A stretch of 32,142 bases of DNA, from the IMG/VR virus record IMGVR_UViG_3300042914_000508, positions 1 through 32,142 of that record; one strand, written 5' to 3'. Numbering within the stretch: the stretch's first letter is position 1; every line of letters starts with the position of its first letter. Source of the stretch: a virus. Below are positions 20,146 to 28,685 of this stretch, one piece after another. The position numbers and the translations under genes are program-made. A model generated the notes under the pieces. That model saw only the letters and a program-made list of their open reading frames with translations. It had not been told where the DNA came from and ran no database searches.

Positions 20146-21057
20146 ATGAGAATTATAGAATTAATAATAGACGAGAAAGACGAAATGAGCGGTATCGAAG
20201 CCGTTAGTGTAGTTTCATCCCCAGCAATAGAAGAAAATTTTATTGCCCTAAACAAACAAGAAATACAACTAAAAAAGATAGACGAAGAGAAACGTATCTT
20301 GATGGGTGCTGCTTTGATTCCAAATAAACAGATTTACCGAGTTAACGAAAAGAAAGAAGAATACTATATCTTTTTCAGTGAGCAAACTGTGCGTAAAGCA
20401 TCTGAATTATTTTTAATGCGCTCAAATCAGAATAACGCTACCTACGAACACAAAGACAAATTAGAAGGTTTAAGCGTTGTTGAGAGTTGGATAATTGAAG
20501 ACGAGAAATCGGATAAATCCCGATTATATGGCTTTGATTTACCAGTAGGTACATGGATGATTTCAATGAAGGTGAATAACGATGAGGTATGGGGAGACGT
20601 AAAAGAAGGCAAGGTTAAAGGTTTTTCTATTGAGGGATACTTTGCTGACAAATACGAAATGAGCCTTATTGATGAAAAGACGGAAGACGAAATTCTACTT
20701 GAAGCAATTAAAAAGATTATAATAGATGCCGAAAGACAAGAGTTACGTTCATATACAGACTACCCTAAAAAAGCAGTAGAGAACGCAAAGATAGCTATTA
20801 GATATGCTGAAGAAAATGGATGGGGTTCTTGTGGCACTTCTGTAGGTAAACAACGTGCTAATCAATTAGCCAATAACGAACCTATATCTGAAGAAACTAT
20901 TTCACGAATGGCATCATTTGAAAGACATAGACAAAACTCACAAAAAGAGTTAGGTGATGGATGTGGAAGATTAATGTGGTTAGCTTGGGGTGGCGATGAA
21001 GGTGTAGAATGGGCGCAACGTAAACTTCAACAGATAAGAAATGGCGAAGCAAACTAA
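20146..21057 (+). CDS. Capsid maturation protease (XkdF-like) with extra C-terminal domain
   Basis: 303 residues. The N-terminal half carries the XkdF-type serine-protease framework: IEAVSVVSSPAIEENF (17-32), RILMGAALIPN, NNATYEHK (about 100-107), VESWIIED and LPVGTWMISMKV, ending in VKGFSIEGYF. The C-terminal domain (from about 200) contains AENAKIA-like and SCGTSVGKQRANQLAN, IS..TI.RM.SF.RH, and W.AWGGD, a separate conserved domain found fused to phage head proteins. It probably processes scaffold and capsid proteins encoded just downstream. Confidence 0.75.
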   Translation: MRIIELIIDEKDEMSGIEAVSVVSSPAIEENFIALNKQEIQLKKIDEEKRILMGAALIPNKQIYRVNEKKEEYYIFFSEQTVRKASELFLMRSNQNNATYEHKDKLEGLSVVESWIIEDEKSDKSRLYGFDLPVGTWMISMKVNNDEVWGDVKEGKVKGFSIEGYFADKYEMSLIDEKTEDEILLEAIKKIIIDAERQELRSYTDYPKKAVENAKIAIRYAEENGWGSCGTSVGKQRANQLANNEPISEETISRMASFERHRQNSQKELGDGCGRLMWLAWGGDEGVEWAQRKLQQIRNGEAN

Positions 21058-21178
21058 CATTACCAACTTTCTTAAGAAGCCAAGAGTAAAACGTAAGGGC
21101 GTTCATGCAAAGAGTAAGACAAGCAAAATAAAGTCGAGTAAAAATTATGTTAAAGTTTATACAAGACAAGGTAAATAA
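21041..21178 (+). CDS. Small conserved basic phage protein, 45 aa
   Basis: Overlaps the protease gene end by 17 bases. Very basic; RKGVHAKSKTSKIKSSKNY, then YTRQGK, is a strongly conserved signature of Bacteroidota phage proteins in the head region. It may bind DNA or be a minor head component; unknown. Confidence 0.65.
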   Translation: MAKQTNITNFLKKPRVKRKGVHAKSKTSKIKSSKNYVKVYTRQGK

Positions 21179-21185
21179 AATAAGT

Positions 21186-21371
21186 ATGGCAAAGAAAAAA
21201 ACAGTAAGCAAGACCTCACCTAAAGGCGGTAGACGTGGATGCCTATGCGAAGACGGAACGTATAAGGCAGAATGCTGTGATGGAACACTACAAGCGCAAG
21301 GTGTAGGAAGCACGGTAAATCAGGTTACAAGCAATGTCGTAAACACGAATACAGTAAGACAGATTAACTAA
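21186..21371 (+). CDS. Small cysteine-containing head-region protein, 61 aa
   Basis: The ATG at 21186 is chosen over an upstream in-frame ATG at 21147 inside the preceding gene. After a basic start it has GCLCEDGTYKAECCDGTLQAQG, split here as GCLCEDG and ECCDG, four cysteines in two pairs. It matches a small family found next to capsid genes in related phages. Function unknown. Confidence 0.6.
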   Translation: MAKKKTVSKTSPKGGRRGCLCEDGTYKAECCDGTLQAQGVGSTVNQVTSNVVNTNTVRQIN

Positions 21372-21409
21372 AAAATACAACAGAGTAAATAACCAAAAGT
21401 TAATAAGAT

Positions 21410-22033
21410 ATGAAAACAAATGTATTAACACAAATTAAGCAGCTTCTTGGAATGGAAGTGAAGCTTGAAATGATGAAGCTTGCAGACGGAATGACAATGA
21501 TTGAAGCTGATTCTTTTGAACCTGAAATGGCTGTAGTTATCGTAACTGAGGACGAGCAAAAAATCCCTTTGCCTGTAGGTGAGTACGAATTGGAAGATGG
21601 TCGTATTCTTGTTGTTGCAGTAGAAGGTATCATTGCAGAAATCAAAGAGAAAGAAGAAGAAGCTCCAGAGGTTGAAATCGAAGTAGAAGCACCTGAAGCT
21701 GAGATGCCTCAAGTAGAAGTTGAAGCAGAAGCTGAAGTAGCTACTCCAAAAAAGACGGTTGAGTCAATCATTAAAGAAACATTCTTTAGCGAGATGGAAG
21801 CGTTGAAAGCTGAGAATGAAGAGTTAAAAGCTAAATTGGAAATGTTTTCAAAAGTTGAACCTACTACAGAAGTTACTACTGAAGAAACTACTGAAGAGGT
21901 TAAGGTCGAACTTGAAGAGGTAAAGCCTATTACTTTTAACCCTGAGAAAGAAAATAAAGTGGAAGGATTCAAATTTGCTTCTAAAAGAGCGAGAACTACA
22001 ATGGATTCTATCCTTGAAAAATTAAATAAATAA
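21410..22033 (+). CDS. Probable scaffold protein
   Basis: 207 residues, very acidic, with long Glu/Val repeats (about 80-120), a helical coiled-coil segment (FSEMEALKAENEELKAKLEM, about 125-145) and a basic C-terminus (FKFASKRARTTMDSILEKL). This charge layout, and its place between protease and major capsid genes, are typical of scaffolding proteins. Their C-terminus binds the capsid subunit and they are later digested by the protease. Confidence 0.7.
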   Translation: MKTNVLTQIKQLLGMEVKLEMMKLADGMTMIEADSFEPEMAVVIVTEDEQKIPLPVGEYELEDGRILVVAVEGIIAEIKEKEEEAPEVEIEVEAPEAEMPQVEVEAEAEVATPKKTVESIIKETFFSEMEALKAENEELKAKLEMFSKVEPTTEVTTEETTEEVKVELEEVKPITFNPEKENKVEGFKFASKRARTTMDSILEKLNK

Positions 22034-22058
22034 ATATTAACTAATAAATTTTAAAAAA

Positions 22059-23012
22059 ATGCCAACAACAACATCAATTACTACTACTTATGCTGGCGAG
22101 TTCGCAGGTAAGTACATTGCTGCGGCACTTTTGTCTGCACCAACTTTAGAGCAAGGTGGTTTAACTATTCACCCAAATGTTAAGTACAAGCAAGTTATCC
22201 AACGTGTTGCTACTGACGGAATCGTTAAGAACGCTACTTGTGATTTTGACGCTACTTCAACTTTAACTCTTACTGAAAGAGTATTGAATCCTGAAGAGTT
22301 CCAAGTTAACCTACAACTTTGTAAAAAAGACTTCCACCAAACATGGCAAGCAGCAGAAATGGGTTACGGAGCATTCGATGTTCTTCCTAAATCTTTCGCT
22401 GATTTCCTTATCGCTCACGTAGCTGAGAAAGTTGCTTCACATATGGAAGGTGTTATTTGGGAAGGTAACAACGCTTCTGCAGGTGAGTTCTCAGGAATTA
22501 TGCGCCAATTGGCTGTAGATGCTACTTTACCAGCTGCACAAGAGGTAGCAGGTACTACAGTAGATGCAGGTGACGTTATCGCTGAACTTGGTAAAATCGT
22601 AGATGCTTGTCCATCACGTTTGTACGGACAACCAGATTTGAAATTGTATCTTTCTTCTAACATCGTACGTGCTTATATCCGTGCTTTGGGTGGATTTGGT
22701 GCATCAGGTTTGGGTGCTAATGGTACAAACGCACAAGGTACTCAATGGTATACTAACGGATCACTTTCTTTCGATGGTATTCCAATCTTCTTAGCTTACG
22801 GTCTTGATGACAACAGAGGTCTATTAACTCAGTCTTCTAACCTACACTTCGCTACAGGTCTACTTTCTGACTTGAATGAAGTTAAAGTTATTGATATGGC
22901 TGACCTTGATGGTTCTCAAAATGTACGTGTAATCATGCGTTTCACAGCTGATGCTAAGTATGGTTTCGCTGGAGACTGTGTTACTTACGGAGTTACTAAC
23001 TCTGCTAACTAA
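22059..23012 (+). CDS. Major capsid protein
   Basis: 317 residues, with the codon use and protein stability profile of a highly expressed structural gene, directly after the scaffold. The N-terminus (MPTTTSITTTYAGEFAGKYIA) leads into beta-rich segments such as LTIHPNVKYKQVIQ, FDVLPKSFADFL (read as P domain) and the C-terminal FTADAKYGFAGDCVTYG. These fit HK97-fold capsid proteins of Bacteroidota phages. A terminator follows the gene. No separate long N-terminal delta domain is seen, in line with a separate scaffold. Confidence 0.85.
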   Translation: MPTTTSITTTYAGEFAGKYIAAALLSAPTLEQGGLTIHPNVKYKQVIQRVATDGIVKNATCDFDATSTLTLTERVLNPEEFQVNLQLCKKDFHQTWQAAEMGYGAFDVLPKSFADFLIAHVAEKVASHMEGVIWEGNNASAGEFSGIMRQLAVDATLPAAQEVAGTTVDAGDVIAELGKIVDACPSRLYGQPDLKLYLSSNIVRAYIRALGGFGASGLGANGTNAQGTQWYTNGSLSFDGIPIFLAYGLDDNRGLLTQSSNLHFATGLLSDLNEVKVIDMADLDGSQNVRVIMRFTADAKYGFAGDCVTYGVTNSAN

Positions 23013-23033
23013 TATTAACTGACTTAATTAACG

Positions 23034-23063
23034 GGGAGGGCGGTTATTCTCCCTCCCTTTTTT
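23034..23063 (+). terminator. Rho-independent terminator after major capsid gene
   Basis: Perfect 7-bp stem GGGAGGG / CCCTCCC (23034-23040 with 23051-23057), a 10-base loop, and six Ts. Its GC-rich stem stands out in this AT-rich genome. It may thin transcription to downstream genes. Confidence 0.85.
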
Positions 23064-23085
23064 ATAACATTTAATACTTAAAATT

Positions 23086-23634
23086 ATGTCATGCGATATT
23101 TCTAACGGCGTAGCTGAGCCATGCAAAAGTAGCATTGGAGGACTTGATGCTATCTACCTAATCAATTATGGTGATTATACAGCTAATGATATTACTTACG
23201 ACAACACGAATACGGATCAGATTAATGATATAAATGGTGTTGCTACTGTTTATAAGTTTGATTTGAAAGGAGCTAACAGCTTCGAGCAAACAATTACTTC
23301 AAGCCGTGATAACGGAACTACCTTTGTTGAGCAAACTTTAACTGTTAGCCTTAAACAACAAAGCGCAGTTAAGCATAAATTGGTTAAATTATTAGCTTAC
23401 GGACGTCCTCACATCGTGGTAAGAACTCGTGCAGGTCAATACTTCCTTGCTGGTCTTGAGCGTGGAATGGATTTGACTACAGGTGTTATTTCTAACGGAA
23501 CGGCAGCTGGTGACATGAATGGTTACACGCTTACTTTTGTAGGTCAAGAGAACATTCCAGCTAATTTCTTGAATTGTTCAACTGAAGCAGGACTTGTTAC
23601 AGTTCTTTCTTCAGCTACTATTGTCACTTCATAG
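23086..23634 (+). CDS. Major tail (tube)-like structural protein
   Basis: 182 residues. The start MSCDISNGVAEPCKSSIGGLDAIYLINYGD, read in parts, then FDLKGANSFEQTI, RDNGTTFVEQTL, LLAYGRPHIVV and FLAGLERGMDLT, is a widely conserved Bacteroidota phage structural protein. It is usually interpreted as the tail tube subunit. It is bracketed by two terminators, as expected for a product made in large amounts. It sits between capsid and portal genes, away from the other tail genes. It ends with TAG. Confidence 0.65.
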   Translation: MSCDISNGVAEPCKSSIGGLDAIYLINYGDYTANDITYDNTNTDQINDINGVATVYKFDLKGANSFEQTITSSRDNGTTFVEQTLTVSLKQQSAVKHKLVKLLAYGRPHIVVRTRAGQYFLAGLERGMDLTTGVISNGTAAGDMNGYTLTFVGQENIPANFLNCSTEAGLVTVLSSATIVTS

Positions 23635-23658
23635 TGTTTCTTTCATAGTGGTTAGTTT

Positions 23659-23687
23659 AGGGAGGCTTAGGTCTCCCTTTTCTTTTT
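23659..23687 (+). terminator. Rho-independent terminator after tail-tube-like gene
   Basis: 6-bp stem AGGGAG / CTCCCT (23659-23664 with 23673-23678), an 8-base loop, and a T-rich tail (TTTTCTTTTT). Confidence 0.75.
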
Positions 23688-23721
23688 CAAAACAATTTAG
23701 ACACATTCAAGTTAATAGAGT

Positions 23722-24054
23722 ATGATTATCTTACAAGAGACAGGATCAGCGCAGAGTTTTAGTTTTATTCCTCGTTCGAGTGCGTATAATACGCTACAAA
23801 TTACGGATGAGCAGACAGGCGTTACTACAAACGTTACTATTACGTCAAGCGTTACAGGTAGTTACTATGATACTATCACGGCTACTTTTTCTTTAAAGCA
23901 AAATCACTTTTATACTTTAACACTTAAGCAAAACACGGACATCGTTTACAAGGATAAGATATTCTGTACTAATCAGGCTATACCAACCTTTAGCGTAAAC
24001 AATGGTCAATATATAGTGAATACGTCAAATAACGACTTTATTTTATATGAGTAA
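23722..24054 (+). CDS. Small structural-module protein, 110 aa
   Basis: Beta-rich sequence (FSFIPRSSAYNTLQITDEQTG, TATFSLKQNHFYTLTL, YKDKIFCTNQ) that recurs beside portal genes in Bacteroidota phages. It overlaps the portal start by 8 bases. It could be a decoration or connector protein; role unproved. Confidence 0.55.
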   Translation: MIILQETGSAQSFSFIPRSSAYNTLQITDEQTGVTTNVTITSSVTGSYYDTITATFSLKQNHFYTLTLKQNTDIVYKDKIFCTNQAIPTFSVNNGQYIVNTSNNDFILYE

Positions 24055-25927
24055 TATACACGTACTTAAACTGGCGCAATACGAACCGCCTGTAGTAGAA
24101 GAAAGTAAAAAACACGAATGGGTGACGTATGGTGAGAATAATTCTTACTATACTTTCCTCATGGAGCGTTATAAAAACTCTACTACAAACAACGCTATTA
24201 TAAACAACATCTCACGCCTAATCTACGGAAAAGGCTTGAGTGCTACCGATGCTAACAAAAAGCCTAACGAGTACGCTCAGATGAAAGCTATGATCAGCGC
24301 AGAAGATTTGCGTAAGGTAGTGTTAGACTTTGAGATGTTAGGACAAGCAGCGTTTCAAGTACATTACACAGCTGATAGAAAGAAAGTACAGAAACTTTAT
24401 CATATACCTGTGCATTTGTTAGCACCCGAAAAGTGTAATAAAGACGGAGAAATTGAAGCTTATTACTACTCAAATAATTGGGAAGATATAAGAAACTATG
24501 CACCTGAAAGAATCCCTGCATTTGGATTTAGTCAAGATAAAGTAGAGATACTAATCGTTCAGCCTTATTCTGTAGGGATGAAATACTTTAGCTACGTAGA
24601 CTATCAAGGAGGTATCCCTTATGCAGTTTTAGAAGAAGAAATTTCTAACTACCTTATCAATGAGGTTCAGCGTGGTTTTAGTGGTCGTATTGTAGTTAAC
24701 TTCAACAATGGAGTTCCAACACCTGAAGAGCAAGACATAATCAAAAGCAAGGTTCTAAGCCAACTTTCAGGAACAGAAGGGCACAAAGTAATTGTAGCGT
24801 TTAATAACAACTCTGAAAGCAAGACTACGGTTGATGCTATGCCTGTCAATGATGCTCCAGACTTGTATAACCAACTGAGTGAGGAATGCATGCGTAAGAT
24901 CATGCTTTCTCATAACGTTACTTCACCACTTCTTTTTGGTATTGCTACGACTACAGGATTTAGTTCTAACGCTGATGAGTTAAGAAATAGCGCAGTCTTG
25001 TTTGAAAACATGGTTATAAAGCCTAAACAAGAGATTATTTTAAAATCAATAGACACCATTTTAGCTTATAATGGCGTTGCTTTAGACCTTGAATTCATAG
25101 GTTTGAACCCATTGGATAGTGAGGGAGATTTGACCACAGGAGAATCAGCTACAAAAGTTATAGAGGGAATCAACTCACTTTCTCCACTTGTGGCAAATAA
25201 GGTACTTGAATCAATGACACCTAACGAGATTCGTTCTTTGGTAGGTTTACCAGCAGAACAAGGAGGCTCAAACCTTGCGCCATCGGCTACGGAGTTAAGC
25301 GCAGAAGCTACAGACGAAGAGTTAGACGTACTATTAAACGACCTTGAGGGTGAAGTATTAGGAGACGAATGGGAGCGTGTTACAGAGCGTGAAGTAAAAG
25401 CGGACAATATAAGTACTGAAGAGTGGGTAAATAATGCGTTAAATCCAAAGAAAAGCGTATTAGCGAAACTTGCTTCTATCATTAAATCTGAGCCGAGTAG
25501 AGAATCTAATTTAGACAAGTCAGTTTATAAGGTTCGTTATGAATATTCAGAGCGTTATTCTAAGCCTAATTCAAGAGATTTTTGTGTTAAGATGATGTCT
25601 CGTACTGCGAGTGGAGTGGTATATCGCTTAGAAGATATTGATAAGGCAAGTAGAGCAGGAGTTAATAAAGAGTTAGGACATAAAGGACAGGCATACGATT
25701 TGTTTAAATTCAAAGGTGGAGTTAATTGCTCACACTATTGGAAAGAGGTTCTTTATAAACTTAAGCAAAAAGACGGAAAGTATGTAGAGGATAAGTCTTT
25801 GAGTTCTTCAAATGAGGTTAGTTCAATACCTAAATCATACCAACCAAGACCTACAGGAAACGCACAAAGCAAAGTAGCACCTATTGATATGCCTAACAAT
25901 GGGCATCACCCTAATTACGGAAAATAA
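24047..25927 (+). CDS. Portal protein with C-terminal extension
   Basis: 626 residues. The N-terminal two-thirds follow the portal plan of Bacteroidota phages: W..YG.NN.Y..FL...Y..S.TN.AII, LIYGKGL, FEMLGQAAFQVHY and NLP-like SGTEGHKVIVAFNNN. The clip/wing-type NVTSPLLFGIATTTGFSSNADELRNS follows. After an acidic linker (about 400-450) comes a separate domain (about 485-590) with RYEYSERYSKPNSRDFCVKMM, DI..AS..GVN..LG and GGVNCSHYWKEV. The portal forms the DNA channel and docks the terminase. The extension may be a MuF-like processing domain. Confidence 0.8.
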   Translation: MSNIHVLKLAQYEPPVVEESKKHEWVTYGENNSYYTFLMERYKNSTTNNAIINNISRLIYGKGLSATDANKKPNEYAQMKAMISAEDLRKVVLDFEMLGQAAFQVHYTADRKKVQKLYHIPVHLLAPEKCNKDGEIEAYYYSNNWEDIRNYAPERIPAFGFSQDKVEILIVQPYSVGMKYFSYVDYQGGIPYAVLEEEISNYLINEVQRGFSGRIVVNFNNGVPTPEEQDIIKSKVLSQLSGTEGHKVIVAFNNNSESKTTVDAMPVNDAPDLYNQLSEECMRKIMLSHNVTSPLLFGIATTTGFSSNADELRNSAVLFENMVIKPKQEIILKSIDTILAYNGVALDLEFIGLNPLDSEGDLTTGESATKVIEGINSLSPLVANKVLESMTPNEIRSLVGLPAEQGGSNLAPSATELSAEATDEELDVLLNDLEGEVLGDEWERVTEREVKADNISTEEWVNNALNPKKSVLAKLASIIKSEPSRESNLDKSVYKVRYEYSERYSKPNSRDFCVKMMSRTASGVVYRLEDIDKASRAGVNKELGHKGQAYDLFKFKGGVNCSHYWKEVLYKLKQKDGKYVEDKSLSSSNEVSSIPKSYQPRPTGNAQSKVAPIDMPNNGHHPNYGK

Positions 25928-26427
25928 TGGCAGAAGCTTTATTAATAACGAGAACAGATATAGTTAAGTTTACTGCGGTAAATGGTAACGTTGATACAGA
26001 TAAATTTATTCAGTTTGTAAAGATTGCTCAGGATGTACACGTTCAATCTATCTTAGGAACTGATCTATTAAACAAGATTAAAGCTGACATCGTAGCAAAT
26101 ACATTGAGTGGGAACTATCTTTCTTTGCTTACAAACTATGTTAAGCCACTTTTGATACATTGGGCAATGGTTGAATATTTACCCTTTGCAGCTTACACAA
26201 TAGCTAATAAAGGCGTATATAAACACGAATCTGAAAACGCTACTACAGTAGATAAAGTGGAAGTTGATTTCTTAGTTGAAAAACAGAGGCAGATTGCTCA
26301 ACACTACACACAACGCTTTGTGGATTACATGAGTTTTAACAATAACCTATTTCCTGAATACAATTCTAATTCTAATGGAGATATGTACCCAAGAACGGAT
26401 AATAACTTTTCAGGCTGGATACTATGA
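25927..26427 (+). CDS. Head-tail connector / adaptor protein
   Basis: 166 residues starting one base before the portal stop ends. Helical: F..IAQDVHVQSILGTDLLNKI, LLTNYVKPLLIHWAMVEYLPFA, and QRFVDYMSF. This is the common head-tail adaptor (gp6-like) family following portal genes in Bacteroidota phages. It would bind the portal ring and the tail. Confidence 0.65.
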   Translation: MAEALLITRTDIVKFTAVNGNVDTDKFIQFVKIAQDVHVQSILGTDLLNKIKADIVANTLSGNYLSLLTNYVKPLLIHWAMVEYLPFAAYTIANKGVYKHESENATTVDKVEVDFLVEKQRQIAQHYTQRFVDYMSFNNNLFPEYNSNSNGDMYPRTDNNFSGWIL

Positions 26428-26531
26428 AAAAATACAAACCGAAAGACAACAATATAAAGAAGTTAAAGTTATACTTACAGAAAGTAGAAAAAGATGGCGA
26501 ACGACATAGGATGGGGAGCAGCAGTAAGTAA
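26424..26531 (+). CDS. Small basic protein, 35 aa
   Basis: ATGA overlap with the connector gene; very Lys-rich (MKKYKPKDNNIKKLKLYLQK). The following gene starts inside it in another frame. Coupling and similar tiny genes in related phages make it plausible, but evidence is thin. Confidence 0.4.
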   Translation: MKKYKPKDNNIKKLKLYLQKVEKDGERHRMGSSSK

Positions 26532-26712
26532 TTTAATCGGATGGGGTAAGCCTTCGGAAGATGGTGATAACTTTATCAATGAAACCACTACCGATTTAAT
26601 AGAAACTGAAACGGATGAATTTCTACTTACTGAAGCTCCATCTGTAGATATTGTTGGATGGGGTGAGTCATACGATTATTCATACTGGGGAGATACAATA
26701 CCTGAAAGATAA
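26494..26712 (+). CDS. Small structural protein with IGWG repeats, 72 aa
   Basis: Contains three IGWG/VGWGE motifs spread over 72 acidic residues, with a YSYWGDT ending. Proteins with this pattern are common next to fibre genes in Bacteroidota phages and are likely virion components. Exact role unknown. Confidence 0.6.
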   Translation: MANDIGWGAAVSNLIGWGKPSEDGDNFINETTTDLIETETDEFLLTEAPSVDIVGWGESYDYSYWGDTIPER

Positions 26713-26722
26713 AATATAAAAA

Positions 26723-27349
26723 ATGGCAGAAAAGAAAATAAGTCAATTAACAGCGAAAGGTGCTACTATTGCAGACACGGATTTAGTAGTCATCTCTGAA
26801 AGTGCAGGCGGTGGTTCTTATGTAAGTAAAAGCGTAACAGGTGCAAATATCAAAGCATTGGTTACTGATGCTAATCTAACTACTACAGACATCACTACAA
26901 ACAACGTAAGCACAACAAAACACGGATTCGTTCCTAAAGCTCCAAACAATACTACACAATTCTTGAGGGGTGATGCTTCTTGGGCTTCTCTTCCAGCTGA
27001 ATTAGTTATTGCAGCGAGTGATGAGACAACTGCTTTAACAACAGGAACTGCAAAAGTAACTTTTAGAATGCCATACGCAATGACTGTTACTTCTGTTCGC
27101 GCTTCTCTTTCGACTGCTCAGGCTTCAGGCTCTATTTTTACTGTTGATATTAACGAAGGTGGAACTTCAATACTTTCTACAAAACTAACAATAGACAACA
27201 CCGAAAAGACTAGTACAACTGCTGCAACTGCCGCTGTAATTTCTGACAGCTCACTTGCTGATGATGCTGAGATCACAATAGACATCGACCAAATCGGCAA
27301 CGGAACAGCTAAAGGATTGAAAGTAATATTGATCGGTACAAGAGCATAA
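26723..27349 (+). CDS. Tail fibre / stalk-like protein
   Basis: 208 residues. The N-terminus (MAEKKISQLTAKGATIADTD, then LVVISESAGGGSYVSKSVTGANIKAL in parts) is the usual virion-attachment segment of Bacteroidota phage fibres. TTKHGFVPKAPNNTTQFLRGDASW follows, a fibre shaft-to-head junction motif. The last 110 residues form a beta-sandwich-like head (TTALTTGTAKVTFRMPYAMTV). Confidence 0.7.
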   Translation: MAEKKISQLTAKGATIADTDLVVISESAGGGSYVSKSVTGANIKALVTDANLTTTDITTNNVSTTKHGFVPKAPNNTTQFLRGDASWASLPAELVIAASDETTALTTGTAKVTFRMPYAMTVTSVRASLSTAQASGSIFTVDINEGGTSILSTKLTIDNTEKTSTTAATAAVISDSSLADDAEITIDIDQIGNGTAKGLKVILIGTRA

Positions 27350-27353
27350 AGTT

Positions 27354-28172
27354 ATGAGCTTTATTATTAATCCATATCAAGTACAGCCAAGCGTTCCTGC
27401 ATTTAGCTTTTTGCTTGACACATACACAGGAGCTGCTGGTGCGTATTCAGTTACAAGAAGATTATCATCTACTTATACTGGATCATTAATTCGTGTTCGT
27501 AGAAGCTCAGACAACACAGAGCAAGATATAGGATATACTACAGGTAACTTATTGGATGAATCTGCATTAACTTCTTTTGTTGGGGCGAATAATGGTTTTG
27601 TAACTAAAGTATATGATCAGAGTGGCAATACAAAAGATTTGACTCAATCAACAGCAGCAAGCCAACCACAAATCGTATCATCAGGAACAATATTAACGCA
27701 AAGTGGAAAGCCTAAAATGTCGCTTGCATCTAATAAATGGATAACTGCTGCAATACCTACAGCAACACGAAGAGATACATATTTTGTAACAAATAATGAT
27801 TCCGATACAGCATGGTTATATCCAGATGATTTTGGTGGAAATTCCGCGTATGGATATGTATCTGCCAATGGGGATGGTTCAACGAATTTATATTATAATC
27901 CAGCAAGTACACCATCTTTATACGTGAATAATTCACTTCAATCACCTACTACAAGATCACAGGTGTATTCAGCATTGAATGGGTATAAATTAGTTGGACA
28001 TGAGAATTTTTGTACGAATACAGGTGTCGTTTGGTTAGCTTTCAATTTAGGAAAATATAGTGGATATGAATATGGCGGTTCATTTCAAGAAATAATAATT
28101 TACAATTCAGACCAATCCTCTAATCGTTCAGGAATAAATAGTAATATTAACACATTCTATTCAATCTACTAA
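27354..28172 (+). CDS. Receptor-binding protein with arabinofuranosidase-B-like fold
   Basis: 272 residues. AYSVTRRLSSTYTGSLIRVRRSSDNTEQDIGY, read in parts, then FVGANNGFVTKVYDQSGNTKDLTQ, match the N-terminal signature of alpha-L-arabinofuranosidase B (ArabFuran-catal, GH54-type). The family occurs in many Bacteroidota phage tail proteins. It probably recognises or trims host surface glycan. Whether catalytic residues are kept cannot be judged by eye. It lies between the fibre and lysis genes. Confidence 0.7.
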   Translation: MSFIINPYQVQPSVPAFSFLLDTYTGAAGAYSVTRRLSSTYTGSLIRVRRSSDNTEQDIGYTTGNLLDESALTSFVGANNGFVTKVYDQSGNTKDLTQSTAASQPQIVSSGTILTQSGKPKMSLASNKWITAAIPTATRRDTYFVTNNDSDTAWLYPDDFGGNSAYGYVSANGDGSTNLYYNPASTPSLYVNNSLQSPTTRSQVYSALNGYKLVGHENFCTNTGVVWLAFNLGKYSGYEYGGSFQEIIIYNSDQSSNRSGINSNINTFYSIY

Positions 28173-28408
28173 TGGAAATTACAGGCTATAAATACTACAC
28201 AGAACAAGCAGTTATTGATGCAAGAGAAGCGTGTGATGCTTATTATGGAATTCCTGTTTCTACAGATGATGTTACACAAAATTGGGTTGATTATCAAATG
28301 GCTGAATTTAATGATCCTATTTTTTGGTATATAAGATATGATGATTCACTTGATGTAGTATTAGGTACACCTGAAATATTTGATATTGAAATACCACCAT
28401 TAAATTAA
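28172..28408 (+). CDS. Small conserved protein following receptor-binding gene, 78 aa
   Basis: Starts on the last base of the previous stop. YKYYTEQAVIDAREACDAYYGIP, then VTQNWVDYQMAEFNDPIFWYI, is a conserved pattern found right after fibre genes in related phages. It may be a fibre chaperone or small virion protein. Confidence 0.6.
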   Translation: MEITGYKYYTEQAVIDAREACDAYYGIPVSTDDVTQNWVDYQMAEFNDPIFWYIRYDDSLDVVLGTPEIFDIEIPPLN

Positions 28409-28418
28409 TTTTATAAAC

Positions 28419-28685
28419 ATGACTGCCATAGCAATAATTGAAGCTACTAAAAAGAACGGTATTTCGGTGCTATTGGCATCTGCTGTGATTTGGCTTAATG
28501 GGCGTTTAAGCGATATTGAAGAAAAATATGCAGCCGTAGAAATGCGGCTGTATGATTGTTTAGAAGACAAGTCACAATCTTCATCTGTAAATCATAATAT
28601 AAAAAAAGAATATATTTACGCAATACTACCGAAAGAAGAAAACTATGGAAGGATTAAGAGAAAGATGGAAAGCAAAAACTCCTGA
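28419..28685 (+). CDS. Single-span membrane protein, putative lysis factor, 88 aa
   Basis: One N-terminal hydrophobic stretch (about 14-27, GISVLLASAVIWLNG) is followed by a coiled-coil-like segment (LSDIEEKYAAVEMRLYDCLED) and a charged tail. This plan is that of one-span phage holin-like or spanin-like proteins. It overlaps the next membrane protein by 41 bases, which supports a lysis pair. Confidence 0.55.
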   Translation: MTAIAIIEATKKNGISVLLASAVIWLNGRLSDIEEKYAAVEMRLYDCLEDKSQSSSVNHNIKKEYIYAILPKEENYGRIKRKMESKNS

